A stretch of 64,000 bases of DNA from Candidatus Sedimenticola sp. (ex Thyasira tokunagai) (GTDB lineage: Bacteria > Pseudomonadota > Gammaproteobacteria > Chromatiales > Chromatiaceae): NCBI GenBank assembly GCA_037318855.1, contig CP134874.1:2232598-2296597 (forward strand). The letters run 5' to 3'. Shown piece after piece: positions 34,921 through 43,403 of the stretch. The notes under the pieces were generated by a model. It was given only the letters and a program-made list of their open reading frames with translations, was not told the origin of the DNA and searched no databases. Each line of letters opens with the position of its first letter. Position 1 is the stretch's first letter. Both the position numbers and the translations under genes were made by a program.

Positions 34921-36755
34921 GCCTTTTCATCCAGTAGGGGCAGGTCGATAGGGGGCAACTGGGTATTGAGGTCGGCTGGTGCTCCCTGACGGCAGGAGAG
35001 TTTACCCACCTTCAGACCGACACGGATATACGCTTCGGCAAGCCGGGGCAGGGCGCGTTCCAACTGTTTGGCACTCTCCGGTAGTTGCGCGGTAAAGTGG
35101 CTCGATATCTCATCCTCCACCAGGGAGAGTCTGGCACTCATCGGACCCAGTGGTTCCAGATTGAATTGCAGGGTCACCGCCCAGCCGCCTGAGTCGGCGT
35201 TATTTTTGCCCTCTCGCTCAATACGGATGAGAAAGCTGTCGGTGCTATTTGGCATCACAAAGGGGAGCTCAAACTGCCACACTTGCCGCGTTCCCTCATC
35301 CTGGGGAAGCGATGTTAGCTGGTTCACCTGAATGCGGGCGAGGACACCCTCCGTCAGTGTCTGGAGGTCTGCAAGGATACGTAGCCCCGTCGCCTGTAGT
35401 GTGCTGCTGTCTCTAGCTTGTTGGCCTTTGCCTCTGGCCGCATTTCCACTACCAGGGCGTAGGTGAAGCAGCAACTGCAGAAGGCTTGCTTTCATGTCTA
35501 CAGTGGGTGCGGTTCCTGAAGCCAGCGTCGATTCAAGAAACAGACCTGAGGTGCCAAAGGCCTGACGTATGCGGGAGGCGCTGAGGGGGTCGCTATCATT
35601 GACGCTGTGACTGAGCACCGCCTGTACCCGCTGCATGATATCGCTGCCGAGAATTTCACGGGGAGTTCCGGTCGCTGCCTTGTCTGCTACCCCGGGTATC
35701 GGGGTGTGCATCCTGACATTCTTGGCAGATGAGACCGTTACCGCCTTGCTAAGCACTGGGAGTGTAATTGCGGGATAGTTGGGCAGTGAATGTTGAAACC
35801 TGCTCAAAGCCGCGATGGACGGGGCGGGGGAGAGGAGGGAAGAGGCTCTGCCTGCTGCCGGTGTCGGTGCCGGTGCCGGTGAATTCGGCAGTCTGCTCTC
35901 TACCAGGCGCTGGAGCAACTGTTCGGTTTTCGTGGCGCCGATGAATCTGCCGGGTAACCGTCCGCTGTTCTCCGTTATGCTTCTGTCACTCACTGTTTTT
36001 GTGCTGGGAAAGGGGGTGTTGCGTATTGTTTCCGGGGCAAGAGATCGCAAGGTCTGTATCAATTGCCTGTGTGGCTGGGTAGTCCTCTGGATAGGATTTG
36101 CCAATGCCGGTGATGACTTTGTCTCCATGGTCGGGGTGGGTACTCTCCCGGGAGTGCCCGAGACCAAGTGGCGAATACTCTCAACCAGGCTGCGCAGAGG
36201 AATTTGCTGTGGCAGCAGGGTACGTAGTGCCCGAGCCTGGTAGTGCTTCAATGTCGGCTGCTGAATCAGACGTAGTTCCGGCATCTCACTATTCTTTGCC
36301 TTGGTCACATCCAGCAGCAACTGCTCGCCCGCTGAGAGTGAGAGTCGGGTTTGAACCAATATCTCCGCCGTACCGATACGCAGCCGGGCAATACCCTGTT
36401 TAGGCAGCTCCAGAACGTTGGCTTTAACCGTCTGACCAGGACGGAGGTGGGAGAGCATCTCACTTCGTGTCTGTTCGATGGCAAGCTTCGGGTTGGTGAT
36501 CAGATCGGCTATCTTCATATCAATGCCGAGAACAAATAGATGAACCTGTGGTATCTGGTTGATATTGCCGGCTTGGGTGATAAAGAACTTCAATCCCAAT
36601 GACATGTTGCGCAGGGTCTCTGTGGTCTCCACCCTGGCTGTCGCTGAAGTACCCATCCCCCCGGCCGAGGTTCCAGACACATTTTCCCTCGCTGGGCGGG
36701 TGGCCGTATCTGGAGGGGGAAAGGCGCCTGAGCGCCTGAATTCGACCGAGTTCAT
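34917..36755 (-). CDS. fliK: Flagellar hook-length control protein FliK
   Basis: 612 residues. The N-terminal two-thirds are low-complexity, rich in Pro, Ser, Thr and Ala (PAPAPTPAAGRASSLLSPAP). The last 130 residues form the structured FliK C-terminal domain: WQFELPFVMPNSTDSFLIRI, then a beta strand phrase WAVTLQFNLEPLGPMSARL. This is the molecular-ruler layout, with a flexible ruler and a switch domain that talks to FlhB. Pairing with the FlhB-tail-like gene fits. It lies on the minus strand, separated from fliJ by the GAK-like operon. This may be the only fliK of the genome or a second copy; the window cannot tell. Confidence 0.8.
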   Translation of the reverse strand: MNSVEFRRSGAFPPPDTATRPARENVSGTSAGGMGTSATARVETTETLRNMSLGLKFFITQAGNINQIPQVHLFVLGIDMKIADLITNPKLAIEQTRSEMLSHLRPGQTVKANVLELPKQGIARLRIGTAEILVQTRLSLSAGEQLLLDVTKAKNSEMPELRLIQQPTLKHYQARALRTLLPQQIPLRSLVESIRHLVSGTPGRVPTPTMETKSSPALANPIQRTTQPHRQLIQTLRSLAPETIRNTPFPSTKTVSDRSITENSGRLPGRFIGATKTEQLLQRLVESRLPNSPAPAPTPAAGRASSLLSPAPSIAALSRFQHSLPNYPAITLPVLSKAVTVSSAKNVRMHTPIPGVADKAATGTPREILGSDIMQRVQAVLSHSVNDSDPLSASRIRQAFGTSGLFLESTLASGTAPTVDMKASLLQLLLHLRPGSGNAARGKGQQARDSSTLQATGLRILADLQTLTEGVLARIQVNQLTSLPQDEGTRQVWQFELPFVMPNSTDSFLIRIEREGKNNADSGGWAVTLQFNLEPLGPMSARLSLVEDEISSHFTAQLPESAKQLERALPRLAEAYIRVGLKVGKLSCRQGAPADLNTQLPPIDLPLLDEKA

Positions 36756-36858
36756 TCCGATTTTCCGTCATGGTGGGTCAATTTATGAGTGATATATGGA
36801 CAGAAATAGACATTTTTACCTCTTGTGTGGTGAGGGAAACGGGTGAATGCATTATAGT

Positions 36859-36880
36859 TTATCGGTCGGCGTGCCGATAA
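36859..36880. promoter_or_regulatory. Inverted repeat in the fliK / pentapeptide-gene divergent promoter region
   Basis: TTATCGG (36859-36865) and CCGATAA (36874-36880) form a perfect 7-bp inverted repeat with an 8-base centre, about 30 bases before the plus-strand gene and about 100 before fliK. GCCGATAA also equals the -10 of sigma-28 flagellar promoters, with TATAGTTT upstream at near-consensus distance. Whether it is an operator or a FliA promoter cannot be decided here. Confidence 0.4.
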
Positions 36881-36909
36881 GTTGATGAAAATACGAAAAA
36901 GAGAGATCA

Positions 36910-37833
36910 ATGGCAGACGAAGAGAGTAATCAAGGTAGACAACAACTCTGGTATCTACGTCGGCACGGGCAGGTAAAGGGGCCTTTCCCGAGCGGCAGCC
37001 TCAGGCGTTTCGTGCTGGTTGGTCGAGTGCTGATGGATGATGAGGTCAGTTGCGACAAAAGTGATTGGCAACGGATATCGGAGGTGCCGGAGGTGGTGCC
37101 GCCTGAGGTACGCAAGGCGATGGCTGAGGGAAACCTGGATGACCTTATCGCCTCACGTATGCGTGAAGATGAGCGCAATGGCCGTGAGCGGCGGGAGCGT
37201 GACTCAGAAGCAAAATACAAGGAGCAGCGCAAAGGTGAGCGCCGTAGGATCGAACAGGATATTGAACAGAATCACCGAGTTGCCAAGACCGAACTAAGGG
37301 AGGCCAGTGAGCAGAAGAAGCGCCCTATCGTCAGCATGGTGGTAAGTGGCGCATTGGTGGCGCTGGTGCTTGCCATTGGCTTTGGGCTCTATCTTCAGGC
37401 ACCGGATGCGCTGCCGGATCCCGACTGTAATGCTGCACCAGCCCCCGGTGTCAACTGGAGCAACTGCCGTCTGGACGGCTTGCAGGCGGAATCAGCACCT
37501 CTTGACGGTGCCCTGTTAAACAACGCTATTCTGCGTGATGCCAAATTGGCCGGCAGCAGTATCAACGGTGGCGATCTGAAGTATGTCGATTTTACCGGGG
37601 CCGATCTCAGTTATACGGTACTCAAGTCTGCAATGATGAAAGGAATTAATCTGCGCAACGCTGACCTCTCCTATGCCGATCTTAGCGGTGCGGATCTTCG
37701 CTTTGCTGATCTCTCTGGTGCCAATCTGGGCAGTGCCATACTCGATAAAGCGCGATTCGATAGTGCGATATGGATCAATGGCCAGAGCTGCCTTGCCGGG
37801 TCTGTCGGAGGTTGCCTGCTGCCGAAACTGTAA
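36910..37833 (+). CDS. GYF-like / transmembrane / pentapeptide-repeat protein
   Basis: 307 residues in four parts. A GYF_2-like domain lies at about 10-65 (LWYLRRHGQVKGPFPSGSLR; DWQRISEVPE). A highly charged helical segment spans about 75-135. One membrane helix is at about 140-160 (VSMVVSGALVALVLAIGFGLY), and a right-handed beta-helix of pentapeptide repeats spans about 195-290 (ADLSYADLSGADLRFADLSG). The N terminus should be cytoplasmic and the beta-helix periplasmic. GYF domains bind proline-rich ligands. The role is unknown. It is divergent from fliK, convergent with the AMMECR1 gene. Confidence 0.75.
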   Translation: MADEESNQGRQQLWYLRRHGQVKGPFPSGSLRRFVLVGRVLMDDEVSCDKSDWQRISEVPEVVPPEVRKAMAEGNLDDLIASRMREDERNGRERRERDSEAKYKEQRKGERRRIEQDIEQNHRVAKTELREASEQKKRPIVSMVVSGALVALVLAIGFGLYLQAPDALPDPDCNAAPAPGVNWSNCRLDGLQAESAPLDGALLNNAILRDAKLAGSSINGGDLKYVDFTGADLSYTVLKSAMMKGINLRNADLSYADLSGADLRFADLSGANLGSAILDKARFDSAIWINGQSCLAGSVGGCLLPKL

Positions 37834-37837
37834 CTGG

Positions 37838-38428
37838 CTATGGAAATGACTCGGTGCGATAACGGCTGACGGTGAGGCTATCTGACCAGTGGTTCTGGGA
37901 TAGACCGGCTTTCTGCTTCAGGTGACGGAGAAAGTCGACAGGGTCGGGTAACTGCTCCCATACTGATGGGAGAAAAGTACCGCGATAGAGGCCATCCTCC
38001 ATAATCAGTCCATCAACTCCCGGTTGAAGCTGACTGAGGAGATCCTCTTCAGAGGTGAATGTCATCGGTGATGAAGGAGTTAACACTGAGATATGGAGTT
38101 CCAGGTCCGCCAGTTCAGCAGCGCTAAGGGGAGGAAACCTCGGATCACGGAAAGCGGCGGCAAAAGCATTGTCGCTGACATCCTTAACAAGCGGTTGAAT
38201 CGCTTCCAGATGGCCGATACAGCCGCGTAGCCGCCCTTTTCGTTGCAGGGTGACAAACGTAGCGCGAGTGACCTGAAGGCTCTCAGGGTAGTCTGTTTGA
38301 TCCAGTTTCAAAGGGGACCCTTGCTGCAGGCCGTGCAATATAGCCTTATGCGCCAATTTCAGTAGTGTTTGACGCTCGGCCTGGCTTAGGGAGTGGCTTA
38401 CTGTTTCAGATGAACACATAGGCACCAT
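37838..38428 (-). CDS. amrA: AmmeMemoRadiSam system protein A (AMMECR1 domain)
   Basis: 196 residues. The AMMECR1 hallmark LRGCIG is present in GRLRGCIGHLEAIQPL (about 83-98), with AFRDPRFPPLSAAELADLEL and ISVLTPSSP after it. The family is conserved from bacteria to humans; its function is unsettled, but the conserved Cys suggests a catalytic or RNA/metal-related role. The start overlaps the MEMO gene stop by 23 bases. Together with that gene and the divergent radical SAM gene it completes the three-part AmmeMemoRadiSam set. Confidence 0.92.
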   Translation of the reverse strand: MVPMCSSETVSHSLSQAERQTLLKLAHKAILHGLQQGSPLKLDQTDYPESLQVTRATFVTLQRKGRLRGCIGHLEAIQPLVKDVSDNAFAAAFRDPRFPPLSAAELADLELHISVLTPSSPMTFTSEEDLLSQLQPGVDGLIMEDGLYRGTFLPSVWEQLPDPVDFLRHLKQKAGLSQNHWSDSLTVSRYRTESFP

Positions 38429-39194
38429 ATCCCACTACCTGATTTCTTGGTCCCGCAGTGTCACCGGAGTTACGCAGATCGACCGTCTTGGCTCGCAAAT
38501 GGTATTGCTTTGCCACCAGCAACAGCCCCTTTATTGGGATTCTGCCACAGGCATTATTACGACCTAATGCCTCCGGGTGTAGCGTCTCGATAGCACGAGT
38601 AGCCTCTTCATCCATCTCTTTAGCGCTTCTGTAGTCTAGGTAGTGACTGAGGTCTGAGCTGATAACGATCAGCGTCTCGCTACCGCCCCATAATAGCTCG
38701 AGAACCTCTTCCACCTGTGACGGGTCGGCATCGCTCACCAGTAGAGGCACCAGAGTAAACTGTTCCAGGCACTCCTGAAGAAACGGTAGATGCACCTCTA
38801 TGCTGTGCTCTTCGGTAAAGGCTGCATCCAGGAGATGCACCTGGGGTAGATCGATGATACCTGCCATCGCTTCACTATCGACAGGGATATCTCCCAAGGG
38901 TGTTCTGAAGGCTTTTGCACTGCAACGGGCGAGTCCGGGAAAGCCGAGGCGGTGGGCAGGTGCCAGCAGTATCACTCGCTTGATCTTTGATGAGAAGGGC
39001 TTGAGACCGGCATAGGCACTGCCGGCCACCGGCCCGGAATAGATATAGCCTGCATGGGGGGCAATTAGTGCTTTCGGAAGTGTATCCGTACCCGGCTTGG
39101 CCTCGGCAAGAAACTGCCGTACCTCTGATCTCAGTTCATCTGCATCTGCAGGATAGAAGAGGCCGGCAACAGCCGGCTGCTTGATCTCACTCAT
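38406..39194 (-). CDS. amrB: AmmeMemoRadiSam system protein B (MEMO1 family)
   Basis: 262 residues of the MEMO1 fold, related to non-heme-iron dioxygenases. Features in order: AGLFYPADADELRSEV, LIAPHAGYIYSGPVAGSAYA, EEHSIEVHLPFLQ and VISSDLSHYLDY. The His pair of PHAGYIYSG, the EHSIEVHLP histidine and the later His correspond to the metal-binding site in the family; human MEMO1 has been reported to bind copper or iron. It is upstream of and overlapping amrA on the minus strand. Confidence 0.93.
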   Translation of the reverse strand: MSEIKQPAVAGLFYPADADELRSEVRQFLAEAKPGTDTLPKALIAPHAGYIYSGPVAGSAYAGLKPFSSKIKRVILLAPAHRLGFPGLARCSAKAFRTPLGDIPVDSEAMAGIIDLPQVHLLDAAFTEEHSIEVHLPFLQECLEQFTLVPLLVSDADPSQVEEVLELLWGGSETLIVISSDLSHYLDYRSAKEMDEEATRAIETLHPEALGRNNACGRIPIKGLLLVAKQYHLRAKTVDLRNSGDTAGPRNQVVGYGAYVFI

Positions 39195-39320
39195 CGTTAT
39201 TTCCTCCTACCTCTAGTCTAGGCTATCGGCATAAAAAACAAGGGAAATTAATGATTATCAACAGACTTATTTTTAGCGACCTATAATCAACCCAGGAATA
39301 GCTTTATGAAGGGCTGATCG

Positions 39321-40406
39321 ATGACGGAGATCAAGAATGCCTATCCCACCATCTACTGGCATCGGCTTGATGACGGCAAGGTGCAGTGTGATGTCTGCCC
39401 CCGTGAGTGCAAACTGAAAGAGGGTCAGTTAGGGCTCTGTTTTGTCCGTGGCTGCCAGGGAGGGGAGATTGTTCTTACCACCTATGGCCTCTCCAGCGGC
39501 TTCTGTGTCGATCCTATCGAGAAGAAACCTCTCAACCATTTCTTACCCGGTACACCGGTATTCTCCTTTGGTACCGCCGGCTGTAACCTCTCCTGCCGCT
39601 TCTGCCAGAACTGGGATATGAGCAAGTCCCGGGAGATGCACACCCTGGCAGATGCCGCGTCACCTGAGGCGATTGCTATAGAGGCGGAACGGCTGCAGTG
39701 TCGGAGTGTCGCTTTTACCTATAATGACCCAGTCATCTTTCTTGAATACGCCGTCGATACCGCTATCGAGTGCCACAAGCGGGATATCAAGACAGTGGCG
39801 GTGACGGCGGGTTATATTTCCCCTGGTGCAAGGGAAGCGTTCTTTAAGCATATCGATGCCGCCAATGTCGACCTGAAGTCCTTCAGCGAGAGTTTCTATC
39901 ACAAACTGACCACCGGCCATCTACAGCCGGTACTCGATACCCTGGTATATCTGAAACAGGAGACGGATGTGTGGGTGGAACTGACCACATTGGTGATACC
40001 GGGAGAGAACGACTCCGAGAAGGAACTCAATGAGATGAGCCAGTGGGTGGTGGAGCATCTCGGCCCCGATGTGCCGATGCACTTCTCCGCTTTTCACCCC
40101 GACTGGAAGATGTTGGACACTCCATCCACTCCGAAATCCACCTTGGCCAGAGCGCGGCAGATCGCCCTCAACAATGGCGTCCACTATGCCTATACCGGCA
40201 ATGTCCACGATCCCCATGGTGACAGTACCTGGTGTCACTCCTGTGGCAAACTACTGATTGAGCGTGACTGGTATCAGCTGGGAGAGTGGAGCCTTAGCGC
40301 TGATGGCCGTTGCCGCTTCTGCGGCACCCACTGTGCCGGGGTGTTCGAGGAAAAGCCGGGCGACTGGGGCGCCAAGCGTCTGCCAGTCAGGATGAACGCT
40401 GGCTAG
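39321..40406 (+). CDS. amrS: AmmeMemoRadiSam system radical SAM enzyme
   Basis: 361 residues; radical SAM cluster motif C-x3-C-x2-C in GTAGCNLSCRFCQNWDMS (about residues 90-107). Extra cysteines at the N terminus (CDVCPRECKLKEGQLGLC, about 25-42) and the C terminus (WCHSCGKLL and CRFCGTHC) likely bind further metal. This is the PflA-like family that co-occurs with AMMECR1 and MEMO proteins. The substrate is unknown. It is divergent from amrB with 126 bases between the starts. Confidence 0.92.
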   Translation: MTEIKNAYPTIYWHRLDDGKVQCDVCPRECKLKEGQLGLCFVRGCQGGEIVLTTYGLSSGFCVDPIEKKPLNHFLPGTPVFSFGTAGCNLSCRFCQNWDMSKSREMHTLADAASPEAIAIEAERLQCRSVAFTYNDPVIFLEYAVDTAIECHKRDIKTVAVTAGYISPGAREAFFKHIDAANVDLKSFSESFYHKLTTGHLQPVLDTLVYLKQETDVWVELTTLVIPGENDSEKELNEMSQWVVEHLGPDVPMHFSAFHPDWKMLDTPSTPKSTLARARQIALNNGVHYAYTGNVHDPHGDSTWCHSCGKLLIERDWYQLGEWSLSADGRCRFCGTHCAGVFEEKPGDWGAKRLPVRMNAG

Positions 40407-40453
40407 AACTTGCCGTATCCGTGATAATACGCGCTTTTTCAGAGGCGCTCCCT

Positions 40454-41365
40454 ATGTGGTTCAAGAACCTTCAGCTCTATCGTCTGACCCAACCCTTCGA
40501 TCTCTCTTCCGAAGCACTGCACGAGGCATTGCAGGAGAGAGCATCCAGGGAGTGTGGCAGTCTGGAGATGTCGGTCCTTGGCTGGCATTTCCCCCTGGGC
40601 CGTCATGGCAGTCAGCTCACTCATGCCGTCGGCAACTGCATCATGGTATGTGTCCGCAAGGAGGAGAAGGTGATTCCCTCTTCAGTGGTGAGGGATCTAC
40701 TGGATGAAAAAGTCGCATTTGTCGAAGAGCAGGAGGCGCGCAAGGTACGGCGGCGTGAGCGTGATGAGCTGAAAGATGAGCTGATGACCAATCTACTGCC
40801 AAGGGCGTTCGTCAAATCAAATCTTACCTACGCCTATATCGATACCAAAGATCATTGGCTGGTGGTTGATGCCGCCAGCCCCGGCCGGGCGGAAGAACTG
40901 ATCAGCCTACTGCGTGAGACCCTCGGCACTCTGCCGCTGAAACCTCTTGAAGTAGCCCAGTCACCTACGTCAGTGATGACCTCCTGGCTCAATGGTACGC
41001 CACCCCCCAGTGATTATGTGATACAGGATGAGTGTGAACTGCGCGACCCGGTGGAGGAGGGGGCTATTGTCCGCTGTCGCCGACAGGATCTGGATGGCGA
41101 AGAGATCCGTGCCCATTTGGATGCAGGTAAACAGGTGGTGCGTCTTGCGGTGGAGTGGAACGAGCGACTCGCCTTCATAATGGCGGATGATCTCACTATC
41201 AAGCGGCTTAAATTTCTCGATGTAATCCAGGAGGAGGCTGCCGAGGCAGAGGCCGAGGATGCCGCCTCACGCTTCGATGTTGATTTTGCCCTGATGAGTC
41301 TGGAACTGCGTGCCTGTATTGGCCGTCTGGTGGAGACCTACGGCGGACCGGCTGAAACGGAGTAA
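40454..41365 (+). CDS. rdgC: Recombination-associated protein RdgC
   Basis: Ring-shaped DNA-binding protein that limits RecA activity. The ATG at 40454 begins MWFKNLQLYRLT, the usual RdgC start, and gives 303 residues, identical in length to E. coli RdgC; the upstream in-frame extension lies over amrS and can be dismissed. Other family phrases are GWHFPLGRHGSQLTHAVGNC, RRRERDELKDELMTNLLPRAF and KRLKFLDVIQEEA. It is limited to beta/gammaproteobacteria, which supports the taxonomic reading. Confidence 0.96.
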   Translation: MWFKNLQLYRLTQPFDLSSEALHEALQERASRECGSLEMSVLGWHFPLGRHGSQLTHAVGNCIMVCVRKEEKVIPSSVVRDLLDEKVAFVEEQEARKVRRRERDELKDELMTNLLPRAFVKSNLTYAYIDTKDHWLVVDAASPGRAEELISLLRETLGTLPLKPLEVAQSPTSVMTSWLNGTPPPSDYVIQDECELRDPVEEGAIVRCRRQDLDGEEIRAHLDAGKQVVRLAVEWNERLAFIMADDLTIKRLKFLDVIQEEAAEAEAEDAASRFDVDFALMSLELRACIGRLVETYGGPAETE

Positions 41366-41576
41366 TGGCCTGCATGCGCCAACAGTGACTTTTCCCGTGT
41401 GTCACGGTCCTAACCGCCCTCTTCCTCGATAGGGTGTTGAACAGGGTAAATGTGGTAGCAATACCGGTGTCTGATTTTTCGCATAGTCTATGCTTAATCA
41501 TATAAATATGAAGGCCTTTGACTATCTCTCTGCAAAAAATATAGGGGGGATAAAAAATACTCATCGGAAAAGCCCT

Positions 41577-42833
41577 ATGGAAAAAAAGACAGCGGTCTTG
41601 GTAGTTGACGACAGCCGCGCCATTACCCAGTTTTTGAGTGCCTATATCCAAGAGCAGAAACACATCCCTACAGAAACGGCACACAGTATGGCGCAGGCAA
41701 AGGCGCTTCTCTCCAGTGATGCAGAGCGTTTCTTTGTTGCCGTGCTTGACCTCACCCTCCCCGATGCACCCAACGGAGAAGTGGTCGACTATGTTGTGCC
41801 CCTGGGTATCCCCATCATCATTCTCACCGGTAACCTGAGTGATGAAGTGCGTGACCAGATGCAGGCAAAACGTGTGGTCGACTATATAGTGAAGAGCAAT
41901 GCCAGTGAGATCAACCACGTTGCCGAAATCGTTCACCGTATACGCCACAACCGCCAGGTCAAGGTACTCATCGTCGATGATTCCCGCTCGTTCAGGCAGT
42001 ACACTGCAGAGCTGCTGCATGCGCATTGTTATCAGGTTCTGCTTGCGAAAGGCGGAGTCGAGGCGCTGGAGGTGTTGAAAGAGAACCCGGATATCAGGCT
42101 GATACTCACTGACTACCACATGCCCGAGATGGACGGGCTGGAACTCATCAGTGAGATTCGTCGCCAATACGGCCGTAATGAACTGGCGATTATCGGCATC
42201 TCCGATCACGCTTCCCCGATGATCTCAGCCAAGCTGCTAAAAACCGGCGCCAACGACTTTGTCACCAAGCCCTTCATGCTCGAAGAGTTCTACTGCCGGG
42301 TGAGCCAGAATATCGAGACAATCGAACATATTAGAGCCATTCAGGACTCGGCGGTGAGAGACTACCTCACTAAGGTTTACAACCGCCGTCACCTGTTCGA
42401 GAGCGGAAGCAAACTGTACGAGATCGCGAAAAGAGAACACCTCAGCCTGGTGGCCGCCATGGTTGACCTCGACTTTTTTAAACAGGTTAATGACAGCTAC
42501 GGTCACCACATCGGTGATGTCGCACTGCAGCGTGTTGCCGCCAGCCTGGAGGAGTCGATTCGAGCATCGGATCTGCTGGGGCGCTATGGTGGTGAGGAGT
42601 TTTGCATTTTGGCCACCAACGTATCAGTCAACCAAATAGAGCATTTTTTTGAACGCATTCGCCAGAAGATAGCGGATATCCGCATTCCCCATGAGGGTAA
42701 AGAGCTGCAGTTTACCGTCAGCATCGGTGTCTACACCAGTCTGGGTGAGGGGCTGGAAGAGATGATTGGAAAGGCCGATGAGGCGCTCTACAGGGCCAAG
42801 AACGAGGGCCGCAACCGCGTTGTTATTGACTGA
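41577..42833 (+). CDS. Double-receiver diguanylate cyclase (REC-REC-GGDEF)
   Basis: 418 residues from ATG 41577 (GGA eight bases before). REC 1, about 5-120, has acidic pocket VDDS and Asp58 (AVLDLTLPD). REC 2, about 125-245, has IVDDSRSFRQ, acceptor Asp in LILTDYHMPEMDG and TKPFMLEEF. GGDEF domain, about 260-415, has a GGEEF active site in RYGGEEFCI, substrate residues DLDFFKQVNDSYGHHIGD and no clear RxxD inhibitory site. It should make c-di-GMP when phosphorylated. A kinase is not adjacent, but the chemotaxis operon begins 180 bases downstream. Confidence 0.92.
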   Translation: MEKKTAVLVVDDSRAITQFLSAYIQEQKHIPTETAHSMAQAKALLSSDAERFFVAVLDLTLPDAPNGEVVDYVVPLGIPIIILTGNLSDEVRDQMQAKRVVDYIVKSNASEINHVAEIVHRIRHNRQVKVLIVDDSRSFRQYTAELLHAHCYQVLLAKGGVEALEVLKENPDIRLILTDYHMPEMDGLELISEIRRQYGRNELAIIGISDHASPMISAKLLKTGANDFVTKPFMLEEFYCRVSQNIETIEHIRAIQDSAVRDYLTKVYNRRHLFESGSKLYEIAKREHLSLVAAMVDLDFFKQVNDSYGHHIGDVALQRVAASLEESIRASDLLGRYGGEEFCILATNVSVNQIEHFFERIRQKIADIRIPHEGKELQFTVSIGVYTSLGEGLEEMIGKADEALYRAKNEGRNRVVID

Positions 42834-43010
42834 ACAGCCTGCTTCTCGTGCGCCTTGATGATAATGCTTGTGAAATGGCTGAATGTTACCGAACTCTCCG
42901 CATGACTCACCAGGTAGAGTTGCGAAAAAAGCAATAATCTCACCATCGACTAGAATCTCAATATAAGCAATAAAATCACAACGTTTACACCACCGGCAGG
43001 TAAAAAGATC

Positions 43011-43373
43011 ATGGCAAGGATTCTGGCCGTAGATGACTCCAACTCAATCCGTCAGATGGTCGCTCTCACCTTACGTACAGAAGGGTATGAGGTAATCGAG
43101 GCTACCGATGGGCAAGAGGCGTTGGAGTACGCCACAGTAAACTCTGCTGATCTGGCCATCGTCGATGTCAACATGCCACGCCTGGATGGCATCGATCTGA
43201 CCCGAAGGTTACGTGAACTGCCGGAATGGAAATTTACACCTATATTGATTCTTACCACTGAATCATCCAGGGAGAAGAAGATGCAAGGACGCGCCGCCGG
43301 TGCTACAGGCTGGATCACCAAACCCTTCGATCCCGATAGCCTGCTTGCAACCATTCGCAAGGTCATGCCCTGA
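43011..43373 (+). CDS. cheY: CheY-like single-domain response regulator
   Basis: 120-residue receiver: acidic pair VDDS (8-10), phospho-acceptor Asp52 (AIVDVNMPRLDG), switch Thr in LILTTESS and Lys in ITKPFDPD. It is first in the chemotaxis gene cluster, 30 bases before cheA, and probably receives phosphate from that CheA. The sequence is of the general CheY type found in many gene clusters; it may be a flagellar-switch CheY or a phosphate sink. Confidence 0.9.
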   Translation: MARILAVDDSNSIRQMVALTLRTEGYEVIEATDGQEALEYATVNSADLAIVDVNMPRLDGIDLTRRLRELPEWKFTPILILTTESSREKKMQGRAAGATGWITKPFDPDSLLATIRKVMP

Positions 43374-43403
43374 CCAGCAAGGAAGCAGGCGCAGAAGATC
43401 ATC

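Noticed and set aside
40310..40453. Longer RdgC protein starting at 40310
   Set aside because: The extension overlaps the radical SAM gene in another frame; family length and the MWFKNLQLYR start fit 40454.
41208..42209. Long minus-strand open frame over rdgC and the REC-REC-GGDEF gene
   Set aside because: Composition is that of an antisense shadow; both plus-strand genes have complete motifs.
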